The notes: generated by a model not told the origin, from the sequence alone. A stretch of DNA of 64,000 bases from Methanosarcina vacuolata Z-761 (GCF_000969905.1 NZ_CP009520.1:4154001-4218000); one strand, 5' to 3'. Positions 1 to 9,431 are shown, counted from the first letter of the stretch. Translations and numbers: made by a program.

Positions 1-1064
1 CCCACATTGTCCCTGAAGACCTTGGGAGCTGCACCAGTCCCACCACGGAATCCGTCAATCACTACCGCATCTGCAGAAGAGCGAGCAATACCAGCAGCAA
101 TTGGAGCCACGTTATGCACAGCTGCAATCTTAACGAAGACAGGTTTCTTCCATTCAGTCGCTTCTTTCAGACTTCTAATGAGCTGAACAAGGTCTTCAAT
201 ACTGTAAATATCATGATGAGGTGCTGGACTAATCGCATCGCTGCCAACAGGGATCATGCGAGCCTTTGAGACTTCTTCGCTTACTTTTTCTCCAGGCAGA
301 TGTCCACCTATACCCGGTTTTGCTCCCTGACCGATCTTGATCTCAATGGCAGCGCCTCTTTCAAGGTAATCAATGTTTACACCAAAACGGCCTGATGCAA
401 CCTGGACAACCATGTGGTCCTGGTAAGGATATAGAGCTTCATGGAGTCCACCCTCTCCTGTTCCCATATAAGTTCCAAGTTCTGTCACTGCCTTTGCCAT
501 ACTAAGTTGAGAGTTGAGACTGATAGCTCCGAAACTCATGTGGCCGATCATAATAGGGGTGTTAAGCTTAAGATTTGGAGCAAGCTTTGTTTCGAGCTCT
601 ACGTCACCACTTTCAGTCTTTCTAAACTTGAGTTTGGATGGTTTCTTTCCAATGTAAGTCCTGAGTTCCATTGGTTCTCTCAAGGGGTCAATGCTCGGGT
701 TTGTAACCTGGCAGGCATCAAGGAGAAGACGGTCATAGACAACTGGCAAATCCCTGGCGTTTCCCATTCCTGAAAGGATAATCTTTCCACTGCGAGCCTG
801 CTTAATAATATCCTCTCTGACCTCTCTGGTCCAGAGGGGATGGCTGCGGTAATCGATAGGTTTCTCTGTGAGCGTGATTGCATCCCTTGGGCACATGGCA
901 ACACAGCGAAGGCAGCCTGTACATTTCCTGGATTCTATCAGGATTTTGTCGCCTTCTCTCCTGTACACGCCATAGGAACAGTTTTCGATACAGCGCCCAC
1001 AGTCCATGCATTGGTCACGGTCAATACTGACCTTGAATTTTGGGGGCACACTTCCGAGAGTCAT
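1..1064 (-). CDS. gltB: Archaeal glutamate synthase, FMN-binding catalytic subunit with N-terminal ferredoxin domain (partial)
   Basis: This gene runs off the left edge of the window, so its C-terminus is missing. It begins [19 protein letters not shown]. The first 60 or so residues hold two 4Fe-4S motifs ([11 protein letters not shown] and [12 protein letters not shown]). The rest matches the FMN/glutamate synthase domain, with motifs such as [30 protein letters not shown] and [11 protein letters not shown]. In archaea the large glutamate synthase subunit is split over separate genes; this part would transfer ammonia to 2-oxoglutarate to give glutamate. Its ATG overlaps the stop of the upstream amidotransferase gene by 4 bp (ATGA), so the two are translationally coupled. 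The electron donor (ferredoxin or NADPH) cannot be read from sequence. Confidence 0.93.
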   Translation of the reverse strand, partial: MTLGSVPPKFKVSIDRDQCMDCGRCIENCSYGVYRREGDKILIESRKCTGCLRCVAMCPRDAITLTEKPIDYRSHPLWTREVREDIIKQARSGKIILSGMGNARDLPVVYDRLLLDACQVTNPSIDPLREPMELRTYIGKKPSKLKFRKTESGDVELETKLAPNLKLNTPIMIGHMSFGAISLNSQLSMAKAVTELGTYMGTGEGGLHEALYPYQDHMVVQVASGRFGVNIDYLERGAAIEIKIGQGAKPGIGGHLPGEKVSEEVSKARMIPVGSDAISPAPHHDIYSIEDLVQLIRSLKEATEWKKPVFVKIAAVHNVAPIAAGIARSSADAVVIDGFRGGTGAAPKVFRDNV

Positions 1065-2113
1065 TCAATAAACCTCCCTATTATTGGTTCTCCTGCCCTG
1101 GGGGTGTATACATTTTTAACTTCGGGGTCAAGTGCTCTTATTGCTGATTCTTCGCTGGAGATGTAAAGCCGGTTTCCATTCTCACCAACTACGAGAGGTC
1201 GCAGTTTAATCCTGTCAGTAAACCCAACAATACCATTCTCTGTTCCAACTACAATTGCAAAGGGTCCATTCATGAGGGCAGACCCGTATGTAAGGCGAAC
1301 TGCTTTGTTCAACTCTGCTTCTTTCTCAGGCATCCGGTCAATATCGTCCCAGAAAGGAGGGGCAAGAGCCTTGACAACCATCTCATACGACAGCCCATGC
1401 TGCCTTCCAAGCAGGTCAAACAGATAGGCTACAACCTCGGTATCAGTAAATAGGGAACACTTGTATCCGTATCCTTCAACATAGCGCTGGTTTGTGCCAT
1501 ATGAGGTAATTTCTCCATTATGTACTACTGACCAGTTAAGCAGGTTGAAAGGATGAGCGCCTCCCCACCAGCCTGGAGAGTTTGTGGGATAACGGTTGTG
1601 GCCAAGCCAAATATATCCCTTGTAATCTTCAATTCTGTAAAAGTTTGCCACATCTTCGGGCCAGCCGGAAGCTTTGAAGACTCCCATATTTTTCCCGGAG
1701 GAAAATATTGTAGCTCCTTTTACATTGGCATTTACTTCCATGACTATGTAAGTGACAACATCATTTTCAGAAGCCATTTTCCCTGCCATTAAGTCTTCTG
1801 AGGGCTTAAAGAAATATCTCCATGGGGTGTGTACTTTCTTTATGCCCGGCTGCGGGGTGGTAGGGATTTCTTCCTGGTGAACAATTATTCCCCATTGTTC
1901 GAGGAGCTCATCTACCTTCTTTTTTGATTCACCTAGATTGTCAAAGAAAACATGAAGAGCATAGTAGTCTGCATACTCCGGATAAATTCCATATGCAGCA
2001 TAGCCTGCCCCATCTCCACTACCTCTTTCGTTCATGAGGCTGAGGGCGACTTTTATGCTCGACCCGTCCATTCTGGACTTTGTTCGGTCTATAAAGCCTA
2101 TTATTCCACACAT
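1061..2113 (-). CDS. Glutamate synthase, class II glutamine amidotransferase subunit
   Basis: The protein is an Ntn-type class II glutamine amidotransferase of about 350 residues that releases ammonia from glutamine for the neighbouring synthase subunit. I start it at the ATG giving [10 protein letters not shown], because Cys2 must become the N-terminal nucleophile; an in-frame GTG three codons upstream would bury it. Other family signatures are [11 protein letters not shown] and the HNGEI segment, which bind and position glutamine. It overlaps the downstream FMN subunit by 4 bp. The third archaeal piece, the GXGXG domain, is not seen in this window. A TATA-like stretch lies near 2150-2160 on the minus strand. 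Confidence 0.93.
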   Translation of the reverse strand: MCGIIGFIDRTKSRMDGSSIKVALSLMNERGSGDGAGYAAYGIYPEYADYYALHVFFDNLGESKKKVDELLEQWGIIVHQEEIPTTPQPGIKKVHTPWRYFFKPSEDLMAGKMASENDVVTYIVMEVNANVKGATIFSSGKNMGVFKASGWPEDVANFYRIEDYKGYIWLGHNRYPTNSPGWWGGAHPFNLLNWSVVHNGEITSYGTNQRYVEGYGYKCSLFTDTEVVAYLFDLLGRQHGLSYEMVVKALAPPFWDDIDRMPEKEAELNKAVRLTYGSALMNGPFAIVVGTENGIVGFTDRIKLRPLVVGENGNRLYISSEESAIRALDPEVKNVYTPRAGEPIIGRFIE

Positions 2114-2988
2114 TTTGATCACTCTAAAAATGGATAGGAATGAATGTAATGCATATACGTTAATAATTTTCTGGATTATTTCCGTGGCTCATTTTTGAGA
2201 ATTAGTTCAAAAAACTTGCCAGCTGAAAAACTGGATTTTTAGGGTAACTTTTATCAATTTATATAATTTATGGATCTTTAACTAAGTCGAGTCAATCATC
2301 AAGGATTCAGTGATTCCAAATAATTGCAATCGATTTTATACGACATTTTGAGGTTGATTCGACACTAAGTTTGTTTCATATAAATTATTTAATTAATGTG
2401 AGTATATAGCAACGCTTCCACATATGGTTCTACTTCTTTTCATACATCGAGAGGGTCACCACTAAGGGAAGTAAGTAATTTAGTACCTATTTGACAATAT
2501 ATATATGTTTCTTTTTTCCAATTAAAAGTTCTTGAGGTAATGCTGCAAAGCACAACGGTATAACCTTTTATTTATTTTGTTTGCACTTTTATTTTAGAAA
2601 CTTCTGCATTTTAGCATAGAATATCCCTTTTTAATAGCCTCCACACTGTCGTCTTTAGGAGCTTCTATGACGTTTGCTTGTAGTGCATACTTGAATTAAT
2701 TTTTTTAAAAAGTACTACTTTTGAATATTAGGGTTTTTCAGAAGGGAAGCATTTTTATATCAATATTTATTATAGGCATTAGTTTTAAAAAATATTAAAA
2801 AACTTATTATCCCCTGACCAGAAAATTCAAGAAAAAAATATTATATTAGTTTGGGGGAGTTGTATTGTAAAATAGGAACACACTTTCAGGAAGAAGTGTG
2901 TCTTTTCAAACAAACATTTAATTCTGCCACTATTTTTTCACAGTAAATTTTTTCGGTATCCACATGGGTTTTAGGATTTTTGATATGC
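2114..2988. other. Intergenic region between glnA and the glutamate synthase genes
   Basis: This 875-bp AT-rich stretch has no supportable ORF. It holds the presumed glnA terminator (2878-2901) and must contain the promoter of the glutamate synthase pair near 2113. I looked for a second GGTA-N6-TACC nitrogen operator here and found none. Confidence 0.6.
2878..2901 (-). terminator. Hairpin downstream of glnA
   Basis: A perfect 8-bp inverted repeat (ACACACTT / AAGTGTGT, loop of 8) lies about 90 bp past the glnA stop. On the minus strand it is followed by a short T-rich run. It may act as the glnA transcription terminator. Confidence 0.45.
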
Positions 2989-4332
2989 TTACAGCATATG
3001 TAAATATTTATCAAGTTCCCAGGGGTGAACAATTGCTTTGTATTCATCCCATTCCATCTCTTTAGCACAGAGATAGTGACTGAAAACGTGTTCTCCCAGT
3101 ACATCTTTTACGAATTTGCTGCCTTTCATTTCATCAATTGCACCTTTAAGGTCTGCAGGTAGGGAGCGAATACCCTTTTCCTTCCGTTCTTTTTCAGTAA
3201 GGTGGAAAATGTTCGCGTTAGTCGGCTCTCCGGGATCGATCTTGTTCTTTATACCGTCAAGCCCAGCTCTGAGCATCAGTGCAAAGGCAAGATAAGGATT
3301 ACACGCTGGATCTGGGCATCTTAGTTCAACTCTAGTCCCATTGCCACGGGTTGCAGGAATGCGGATAAGGGAACTTCTGTTCTTTGCAGACCAGGTGAGG
3401 TAAACCGGCGCCTCATATCCGGGTACAATTCTCTTATAGGAGTTAACAACCGGATTTGTAACGGCTGCAAATTCCGTAATATGTTTCAACAGGCCACCAA
3501 TATAGTACATTGCTTCTTGAGAAAGCTGGTCTGCACTCTCTGGATCATAGAATGCATTCTTGTCTCCCTTGAAAAGAGACTGATTGGTATGCATACCTGA
3601 GCCATTTACTCCAAAGAGAGGTTTCGGCATAAAGGTAGCGTAATATCCTTTGTGATATGCAATTGATTTTACCACATATTTGAAAGTTATAACATTGTCT
3701 GCGGTACTCAGCACGTCACCGAACCTAAAGTCAATCTCATGCTGAGAAGGTGCGACTTCGTGATGAGAAGCTTCAATCTGGAAGCCCATACGTTCAAGAG
3801 TATAATCAATATCTCTACGTACATCCTGTGCACGGTCAAGGGGAGAGAAATCGAAGTATCCTCCATGATCCGTAAGTTCTGTGGTCGGATTTCCGTTTGC
3901 GTCAAGTTTGAAGAGGAAGAATTCCATTTCAGGACCGACATTCATTGAGTACCCCATTTTCTTGGCTTCTTCAATTGCGCTCTTAAGAACATATCTGGGG
4001 TCTCCCTCAAACGGTTGACCATTAGGAAGATACACGTCTCCAAGGATCCTGGCTACTGCGCCAGTCGTAGGTCTCCAGGGAAGAATCCTGAAAGTAGACG
4101 GGTCGAGCACAAGTTTCATGTCAGATTCTTCAATCTTTGTAAAACCCTGGATCGAAGACCCGTCAAACATTACCCCGCTTTCGAAGGCTTCTTCTAACTG
4201 TTCAACAGGGATTGCCCAGCTTTTGATGATGCCAAGTGTATCCGTAAACTGGGTACGGATAAACTTTACGTCTCTTTCTTTTACAGCCTCTAATACATCT
4301 TCTTTGGTCATACACTTCTTTATCTGCACCAT
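2989..4332 (-). CDS. glnA: Glutamine synthetase, type I
   Basis: This 447-residue protein makes glutamine from glutamate, ammonia and ATP in the cytoplasm, the main ammonia-assimilation step together with glutamate synthase. Its length is typical of GS-I. Visible signatures are the beta-grasp DGSSIQGF near residue 60, the metal site segment EMEFFLF, the ATP-binding GSGMHTNQSLF region, and the NRSSLIRIPA glutamate-binding loop. No adenylylation-type tyrosine region (the NLY motif of GSI-beta) is apparent, which suggests the alpha subtype, controlled by GlnK or small proteins; that is inference. The upstream operator and TATA box at 4361-4393 show control by nitrogen status. The first ATG fits homologues. 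Confidence 0.97.
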   Translation of the reverse strand: MVQIKKCMTKEDVLEAVKERDVKFIRTQFTDTLGIIKSWAIPVEQLEEAFESGVMFDGSSIQGFTKIEESDMKLVLDPSTFRILPWRPTTGAVARILGDVYLPNGQPFEGDPRYVLKSAIEEAKKMGYSMNVGPEMEFFLFKLDANGNPTTELTDHGGYFDFSPLDRAQDVRRDIDYTLERMGFQIEASHHEVAPSQHEIDFRFGDVLSTADNVITFKYVVKSIAYHKGYYATFMPKPLFGVNGSGMHTNQSLFKGDKNAFYDPESADQLSQEAMYYIGGLLKHITEFAAVTNPVVNSYKRIVPGYEAPVYLTWSAKNRSSLIRIPATRGNGTRVELRCPDPACNPYLAFALMLRAGLDGIKNKIDPGEPTNANIFHLTEKERKEKGIRSLPADLKGAIDEMKGSKFVKDVLGEHVFSHYLCAKEMEWDEYKAIVHPWELDKYLHML

Positions 4333-4360
4333 TTTGATTTCCCATCCTAACTAGGCATTA

Positions 4361-4374
4361 GGTATCCTTTTACC
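4361..4374 (-). promoter_or_regulatory. NrpR operator (GGTA-N6-TACC) in front of glnA
   Basis: The sequence GGTATCCTTTTACC is a perfect match to the operator known for the archaeal nitrogen repressor NrpR in Methanosarcina (GGTA, six bases, TACC), with symmetric TA flanks on both sides. It sits between the TATA box (4381-4393) and the glnA start, near the expected transcription start, so bound NrpR would block initiation. The about 310 bp between glnA and the IS element hold nothing else that I can support. Confidence 0.88.
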
Positions 4375-4380
4375 TAGATG

Positions 4381-4393
4381 ATATTATATATAT
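4381..4393 (-). promoter_or_regulatory. TATA box of glnA
   Basis: The run ATATTATATATAT lies about 50-60 bp upstream of the glnA ATG, just behind the NrpR operator, as expected for an archaeal promoter. Confidence 0.65.
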
Positions 4394-4636
4394 GTTTCCC
4401 AATCTTATAAAAAACATGAAACTGTTTAAATACATAGTAAATTGAATTATTTTTGGAAATATTTGTGTGTTCATCCCCAGTTCGTTGAATATATTTCTAA
4501 TCTCATGTATATAAAGCTCATTAAACCTAATTATAAAAGGAGTGAATTTCTTAGTGCGATTTGAGCTTTCTTCCGACGGCATGTGTTTGCAAAAATGCTG
4601 TAAAAAGCAGCAACAAAAACTTAAAGCTTTTTTAAT

Positions 4637-4644
4637 CCTGAATT
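4637..4644. repeat. 8-bp target site duplication, left of IS66-type copy 1
   Basis: CCTGAATT occurs directly outside the left end of the element and again at 6174-6181 outside the right end. Eight base pairs is the usual IS66-family duplication. Confidence 0.9.
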
Positions 4645-6173
4645 GTAACTATTCAGGGTATAGCTAGCGGCGCTCCTTTGAGCGCCGCGAGAATACCCTC
4701 TAAAACAGGTAAACCATTCTTTCTTATTGTGGAAATATATGCTCTAATTCTGCAGAAAGCTTCCGCTCCCCGTGTAGTTCTGAAAGTTCCTGATATTTTC
4801 TGCTGTAGTTTCATCATCCTGACATCTCTTTCTGCTTGATTATTCTCAAACGGAACTTTCAAGTCTTTCAGGAATCTCAGAATCTTTTCTTTATGTTCTA
4901 TAAACCTATCAAGCAGATTCCTTGCTTTGGTTTTTGGATACATACCACGTTTTCCTTGTCTTTCAGGATTTAGAGAAGGTGGATTTTCTTCAATTCCTTT
5001 CGCGACTACAGTATCGAACCTTTTTTCTAATGCCTTAACTTGTTCAAAATCCAGATATTTGCCCTGCTCTTTGCACTCATCAGTATACTTTTTCATTTCA
5101 GATAACAGCTCATTCATATCTTTAGCCCATTGCTGTTTATAACTCTCCTCAATTCCAATAAGTTCTCTTTGGAGATGGGCATTGCAAAGAGCATGATCAC
5201 AATTATAACCGTTGTAAGGTTTCCATCCATCATGAACTGCTACCCATTTAAACTCTGGAAGAATTCCCATAGCATCAATAGCTTCTGATCCTCTTTTCGG
5301 ATGAGCAAAATAACAAGTGTATTTGTCAGTAGAAGCTACATGAAGCCCAATGTCTTTTTCCGTGAACTTTCATTCCAGTTTCATCACAATGGATAACAGG
5401 AGAAGAGAGTAACTTTTCTCGAATTACGTTTTCAAATTCTTCAAGATTCAGGAAACATTCTCTTTCTGCTTCAATAATGGTAGCAGAACTGATTTTTATC
5501 CCCATTACATCATGAAACAATTCAGAAATCCTTTTATAAGGAATGAAATGGTGATTTTTAAAGTAAATTGCTGAAGCTACGATATTAGGACCATATTGAA
5601 CTGGGGAATTTACTGATTCTGGAAATTCAGCTTTATTTAACCTTCCACAGCAAGGACAGATCTTAATCTGACTTTGATGTTCTGTAACAATAAGATTTAC
5701 AGGCGGAATATCAAAAACCTGTCTTACCTCATAAGCTTTAACTTCAACATCCTCAAGATTCTGGCCGCATTCTTCGCAACAGTTCAAAGAATGCTCTATT
5801 ACCTAATCAGGATTATCTACCATTTCGAGAGTTGTTCCTGGATGACCTTCTTGACCTCCAGGTTTCTTGCCACTCTGTTTACGGAGACTTTTTGGATTAG
5901 GTTTTCCTTTGGAAATATAGTCACTAGAAGGAGGTTTACTGCTGTTTCGGCTGTTTTGATTTAAGCGAAATTCTAAAACTTGCAATCTTTCAGTGAGGTC
6001 TTTAATTTGAGATTCAAGACTTATAATATAAGCAATAACTTCAGGGTTTGAAGCACACAAAGCAAGAATCTCTTCACGTTTCATCAAGGAAGAAAATGGT
6101 TCATTTTATATCCAATTTTTCCTCGGAACGAGGAAAAATTGTGTAGCCTTAACAAGGCTACCTGAATAGTTAC
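4645..6173 (-). mobile_element. IS66-family insertion sequence, copy 1 (1529 bp)
   Basis: The element is bounded by 13-bp perfect inverted repeats GTAACTATTCAGG / CCTGAATAGTTAC and flanked by the 8-bp duplication CCTGAATT. It carries one transposase reading frame on the minus strand. Near the promoter end are two perfect hairpins (TAGCCTT/AAGGCTA and a 13-bp stem made of CAATTTTTCCTCG and its complement). At the other end is a GC-rich hairpin (GCGGCGCT/AGCGCCGC) overlapping the last transposase codons. A nearly identical copy lies at 29690-31215 in the opposite orientation. The 3-bp length difference is fully explained by one inserted base here and two deleted bases there. Confidence 0.95.
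4653..6084 (-). pseudogene. IS66-family transposase with in-frame amber codon and a +1 frameshift
   Basis: The N-terminal part shows the IS66 leader with a coiled-coil (LESQIKDLTERLQVLEFRL), the NSRNSSKPPSSD motif and KKPGGQEGHPG. An in-frame TAG follows at 5803-5805, after VDNPD, and the same frame then continues with the zinc-finger CCEECG...CPCCG, the DDE-domain core (VIHCDETG) and on to residue about 245. One extra G near 5347 then shifts the frame. The rest, from GILPEF to the C-terminal NNQAERDVRMMKLQQKISG and GAPLAIP, is intact. The TAG is shared with copy 2 and could encode pyrrolysine; the frameshift is not shared. This copy is therefore probably inactive now. The stop codon lies inside the terminal inverted repeat. 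Confidence 0.9.
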
Positions 6174-6181
6174 CCTGAATT
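6174..6181. repeat. 8-bp target site duplication, right of IS66-type copy 1
   Basis: CCTGAATT, identical to 4637-4644. Confidence 0.9.
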
Positions 6182-6196
6182 AATAACACTTGAGGT

Positions 6197-6617
6197 ATGG
6201 AACAATTTTCGGGATTTGGATCGTTCAAAAAGTTAATCTATTCAAGCCTCTTGTCTCTGTATTTTTCTGCCAGTTTGCAGGGGCAATAGGTTCGGGATTT
6301 ACAGCATCACCTCTTGAAAAGTGGTATCTTTTGCTGGAAAAGCCGACTTTTACCCCTTCTTCCCAAGTATTTTTCCGGCCTGGGTCATACATTATACACT
6401 TATGGGAATCTCATTTTATGCACTGATGAGGATCTCATTTTATGCACTGATGGAAATTTCATTTTATCTTGTATGGGAATCTCATTTTATGCATGATGGG
6501 AATCTCATTTTATCTTGTATGGGAAAAAGGATTGCAAGAACAGAAAGTTAAAAAAGGATGCTTATTTTCGGAGTTCGGTTAGGCCTTAATGTCCTCTGGT
6601 CTTTTTTATATTTTTAA
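6197..6617 (+). pseudogene. TspO/MBR-family membrane protein, frameshifted, with internal repeat expansion
   Basis: Fragments in all three forward frames together spell a TspO/MBR protein (tryptophan-rich sensory membrane protein, tetrapyrrole or lipid binding). The pieces are MEQFSGFGSFKKLIYS at the start, CQFAGAIGSGFTA and WYLLLEKPTFTP in a second frame, then YTLMGISFY, YLVWEKGLQEQKV and finally FGVRLGLNVLWSFLYF. Family order is kept but there are several frameshifts and a 23-24 bp repeat expansion at 6402-6519, so no full protein can be made. A ribosome-binding GAGG precedes the first ATG very closely. The IS66 element inserted 16 bp upstream of the start codon and may have cut off the promoter. 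Confidence 0.82.
6402..6519 (+). repeat. 23-24 bp tandem repeat inside the TspO pseudogene
   Basis: Five imperfect units starting ATGGGAATCTCATTTTAT and ending in GCACTG or CTTGT follow each other. Each encodes MGISFYAL or MGISFYLV, i.e. one stretch of a TspO transmembrane helix has been copied repeatedly. Unit lengths of 23 and 24 bp break the reading frame. Confidence 0.85.
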
Positions 6618-6876
6618 AAAAATATTAGTTAAAACTGATTTATTTACAACTATTTATTAAAAATTGGTTATTTAAAACTAACCTATTCAAAAAGGGTTGT
6701 TTAAATTAGCCTATTCAAAAATGTTTTTTTGTCAAGGTCGATTTTATTCTCCCTGAACCCACGATTTTATAGTGGAGTCCTTGAATAAAATCCTTAATCA
6801 CCAAAAAAAGCTGTAAAGAAAGTATACCTAGAAATCCAGAGTAAACTTTCATTTTTCAAATATTATTAATATAGTA

Positions 6877-7086
6877 TTACAGAGCTCCACAGCCACAGCT
6901 TCTTCCCAAAAGGGTCGATATTCGGTGCTTCAAATGATGAATATCGTCTTCGGACATATTCTGAAGCTCTTTTTCATGCTCTTTTTCTATATGATCAAGT
7001 ATAGCGTTTTCAACTTCTTCCAGTTCGTTGCCGGCAGCCATAAAGTTACATTTGAACCCCAGATCGCCGCATTTTATTATTTTCAT
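6877..7086 (-). CDS. DUF1059 family small protein
   Basis: This 69-residue protein starts MKIIKCGDLGFKCNF and shows the DUF1059 pattern: an early C-x6-C pair, a conserved helix (EVENAILDHIEKEHE) and here a Cys-rich tail SCGCG. The start is set by GAGGAG five bases before the ATG; an in-frame start six codons upstream has no such signal. The family has no established function; the cysteines suggest metal binding, which is inference. It stands alone, with both neighbours separated by over 100 bp. Confidence 0.8.
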   Translation of the reverse strand: MKIIKCGDLGFKCNFMAAGNELEEVENAILDHIEKEHEKELQNMSEDDIHHLKHRISTLLGRSCGCGAL

Positions 7087-7218
7087 AAAATCTCCTCTAC
7101 GCAAACAAATCTTAATAGAAACGGTCTTTGTTGATTTAAATAAAAATATAATAAAGATTAATAGGATATAAAATTAAGTTTTTTAGAATTATTTACAATA
7201 ATCTATTATTTCATTGCC

Positions 7219-7527
7219 TTACTCAATCGGAACATACCTTGCACACGTAAAACCCTCTTTGTAAGGAACTGTGATAGTAAGCATTCCTTTATCGTTGACT
7301 GCAATTGCTTTTTCGGGATCTACGGGCCCATCCAGAAAAAAAGACCCCAAATACTCTACGGTTTTACTGAACGCTTTTATGTAAAAACTGTTTTCATGCA
7401 TTAAAATTGTGATATCCTCACTTTCTACATCGGGAAGTTCAACTTCCAAAACAAGATTTTGACGTTTATCATCGTGATACATTGCTAGTATTGGAGTTTT
7501 CAATATTCTGGGTATTACACCTTCCAT
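7219..7527 (-). CDS. Hsp20/alpha-crystallin-like protein (short)
   Basis: A 102-residue protein with the alpha-crystallin type beta-sandwich: LVLEVELPDVESEDITI, FYIKAF and the later PEKAIAVNDKGMLTITVPY, which matches the G-x-L-x-I/V-x-I/V core of small heat shock proteins. It lacks an extended N-terminal arm and an I-x-I tail, so it is shorter than classical Hsp20 chaperones and may not build large oligomers (inference). It follows a paralogue (7572-7871) by 44 bp in the same direction and was probably produced by tandem duplication. A role in protein protection under stress is likely but not shown. Confidence 0.8.
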   Translation of the reverse strand: MEGVIPRILKTPILAMYHDDKRQNLVLEVELPDVESEDITILMHENSFYIKAFSKTVEYLGSFFLDGPVDPEKAIAVNDKGMLTITVPYKEGFTCARYVPIE

Positions 7528-7571
7528 AGTATTCTCTCCCCCTGAAGAAGTTCCCCCTCAAATCTCTTCCT

Positions 7572-7871
7572 TTACTCGATTTTAACGTCCACTGCTTTCT
7601 CAAAAGGCTGCTGATAAGGTATCTTTACTTTAAGTACACCGTTTGAATAATTAGCGACCGCTTTTTCCGGTCTTACAGGACAGCAGACTGCGTAACTGTC
7701 TGCATATTCAACTCCTTCTTTGGTAGCTTTTACATAAAAACCACCTTCGGTAATTTTAAAAGTAATATTTTTCTTTTCTACTCCGGGAAGGATTACTTCT
7801 ATTTCCAGGTTTTCAGATTCATCATCAGGATATGCGCTGATAACCGGGGATAGTCGCAAAATATCTACCAT
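7572..7871 (-). CDS. Hsp20/alpha-crystallin-like protein (short), upstream paralogue
   Basis: This 99-residue paralogue has the same layout: LEIEVILPGVEKKNITFKI, FYVKAT, and PEKAVANYSNGVLKVKIPY. I choose the ATG of MVDILRLSP, preceded by GGGGG at good spacing; the 28 codons of open frame upstream are hydrophobic noise and overlap the promoter. A TATA box lies at 7902-7914, about 35 bp before the start. The two genes are probably co-transcribed. Divergence between the paralogues is high outside the beta-strand motifs, so the duplication is old. Confidence 0.82.
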   Translation of the reverse strand: MVDILRLSPVISAYPDDESENLEIEVILPGVEKKNITFKITEGGFYVKATKEGVEYADSYAVCCPVRPEKAVANYSNGVLKVKIPYQQPFEKAVDVKIE

Positions 7872-7901
7872 TATTACCCCCAAAATAATATCGTCGATTA
7901 A

Positions 7902-7914
7902 CATATTTATATGT
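7902..7914 (-). promoter_or_regulatory. TATA box of the Hsp20-like gene pair
   Basis: On the minus strand the sequence ACATATAAATATG lies 30-43 bp before the start codon at 7871, a good archaeal TATA element. Confidence 0.55.
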
Positions 7915-8441
7915 ATCATCCCCCATAAATCTAAAAATATGTAAGCTAGAACCATAATTGTTCAGTATTACTGAACATAGATCTATTGTTATTTTAAAAT
8001 AGAAGTCTAACTGTTAGCTTAATTAACTCTTGTTTCAAAGCAGATTCCATAATATAAAGATATCTTTTTTTAAAGTACTTTTATTATTTACATATAATGT
8101 GATAAAGAAAGAATTTTTTAGTAGAAAACAAAAACGGGAAATTATAAGGGTCACACTTCAATAAATAAGATTTAACCGGGTAATTTATCAGACATCTTAG
8201 AAACTTCTAGACAAAAAACAAGCAGCGTTTCAGAGATTAGTTTAGAAACTCTATTTCCTATTTATATAAACCATCTGAAACATAACTACTTGTGTAAAAC
8301 TATTAAGATATTTATTCAAACTCAATAGTTTCAGGAAACTACTTACTAAATTTATACCCATTTAATAGGGGTCTTACGTTGGGATCTAATATAAATGACA
8401 AGAGTGATCCAATACGGTAGAGGGAAGGGGTTGATTCACGT
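7915..8441. other. Intergenic, divergent promoters
   Basis: No gene is supportable. The region separates the minus-strand Hsp20-like pair from the plus-strand ABC exporter. An AATATAAAT stretch near 8389 is a candidate TATA element for the exporter. Confidence 0.5.
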
Positions 8442-9431
8442 ATGGACGATAATGTCATAGAAGTAAATAATCTTGAGCATTCATACGGTTCTGTAAAAGC
8501 TGTTAACAATATCAGTTTTACTGTAAAACAGGGGGAGATTTTCTCATTCCTTGGTCCAAATGGAGCAGGCAAAAGTACCGTGATTAATATTCTTACGACA
8601 CTCAGGAAACTCCAGAAAGGCGAAGCCAGAGTCAACGGATATGATGTCGCAAAGGAACCAAACTCCGTAAGAAGGTCAATAGGTATTGTTTTTCAGATGC
8701 TTTGCCTCGATCATGAAATGACAGTGTCCGAGAATCTGGAATATCATGGTAGAATCTATTCGATGAAAAAAAAAGAAAGAAATAAACGAATCGAAGAACT
8801 TTTAAAGCTGACAGATCTGGAAAGTAAAAAGGACACTCTGGGGAAAGATTTGAGCGGTGGAATGAAGCGAAGGCTTGAGCTTGCAAGAGGTTTGATGACA
8901 AAACCTGCGGTCCTTTTCCTTGATGAGCCGACGATAGGTTTCGATATCCAGACGAGGATGAGAATGTGGGAATACCTTAGAGAGATTAAGAGAGAGGGCA
9001 CTACTATATTCCTGACAACACACTATATGGAAGAAGCCGATCAGTTAAGCGACAGGATAAGCATAATTGACCATGGGGAAATAATCGTAACCGGAACCTC
9101 TGATGAGTTAAAGAATAAACTTGGTAAAGACCTTATTTACCTGGAAACAAGTGATAATAAGGCTGCTGCAGAGGTCTTAAAGTCGCTCGAGTCCGTTAAA
9201 AGTATAACAGAAGATACAAAATCCCTGAGAATTATGATAAAGGAGGATGTTACTCATGTGCTTCCTCAAATTATGGATGAAATTCGGAGAGAGGGGATAG
9301 ACATTATAATCGTAAATATTAAAAAACCGTCAATGGATGATGTTTTTGTTCATTACACCGGACACGGGTTAAGAGAAGGCGACGAAGACGAAAAACAGCA
9401 AGGAATAGAAATGGTGGGGATTTCTAAATGA
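8442..9431 (+). CDS. ABC exporter ATP-binding protein, DrrA-like
   Basis: A 329-residue ATPase of the drug/antibiotic exporter group (DrrA/CcmA type). Walker A is GPNGAGKST (residues about 39-47), the signature is LSGGMKRRLELARGL, and Walker B is LFLDEPTIGFD, followed by the H-loop TTHYMEEAD. The C-terminal about 90 residues form the extension typical of DrrA proteins. The stop overlaps the start of the permease gene (ATGA), so the two form one transporter: two ATPases with two ABC-2 permeases in the cytoplasmic membrane. The substrate is unknown; drug, lipid or surface polymer export are all possible. Confidence 0.93.
   Translation: MDDNVIEVNNLEHSYGSVKAVNNISFTVKQGEIFSFLGPNGAGKSTVINILTTLRKLQKGEARVNGYDVAKEPNSVRRSIGIVFQMLCLDHEMTVSENLEYHGRIYSMKKKERNKRIEELLKLTDLESKKDTLGKDLSGGMKRRLELARGLMTKPAVLFLDEPTIGFDIQTRMRMWEYLREIKREGTTIFLTTHYMEEADQLSDRISIIDHGEIIVTGTSDELKNKLGKDLIYLETSDNKAAAEVLKSLESVKSITEDTKSLRIMIKEDVTHVLPQIMDEIRREGIDIIIVNIKKPSMDDVFVHYTGHGLREGDEDEKQQGIEMVGISK

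Noticed and set aside
2114-2988. A second NrpR operator for the glutamate synthase genes
   Set aside because: Several GGTA words occur, but none is followed after six bases by TACC.
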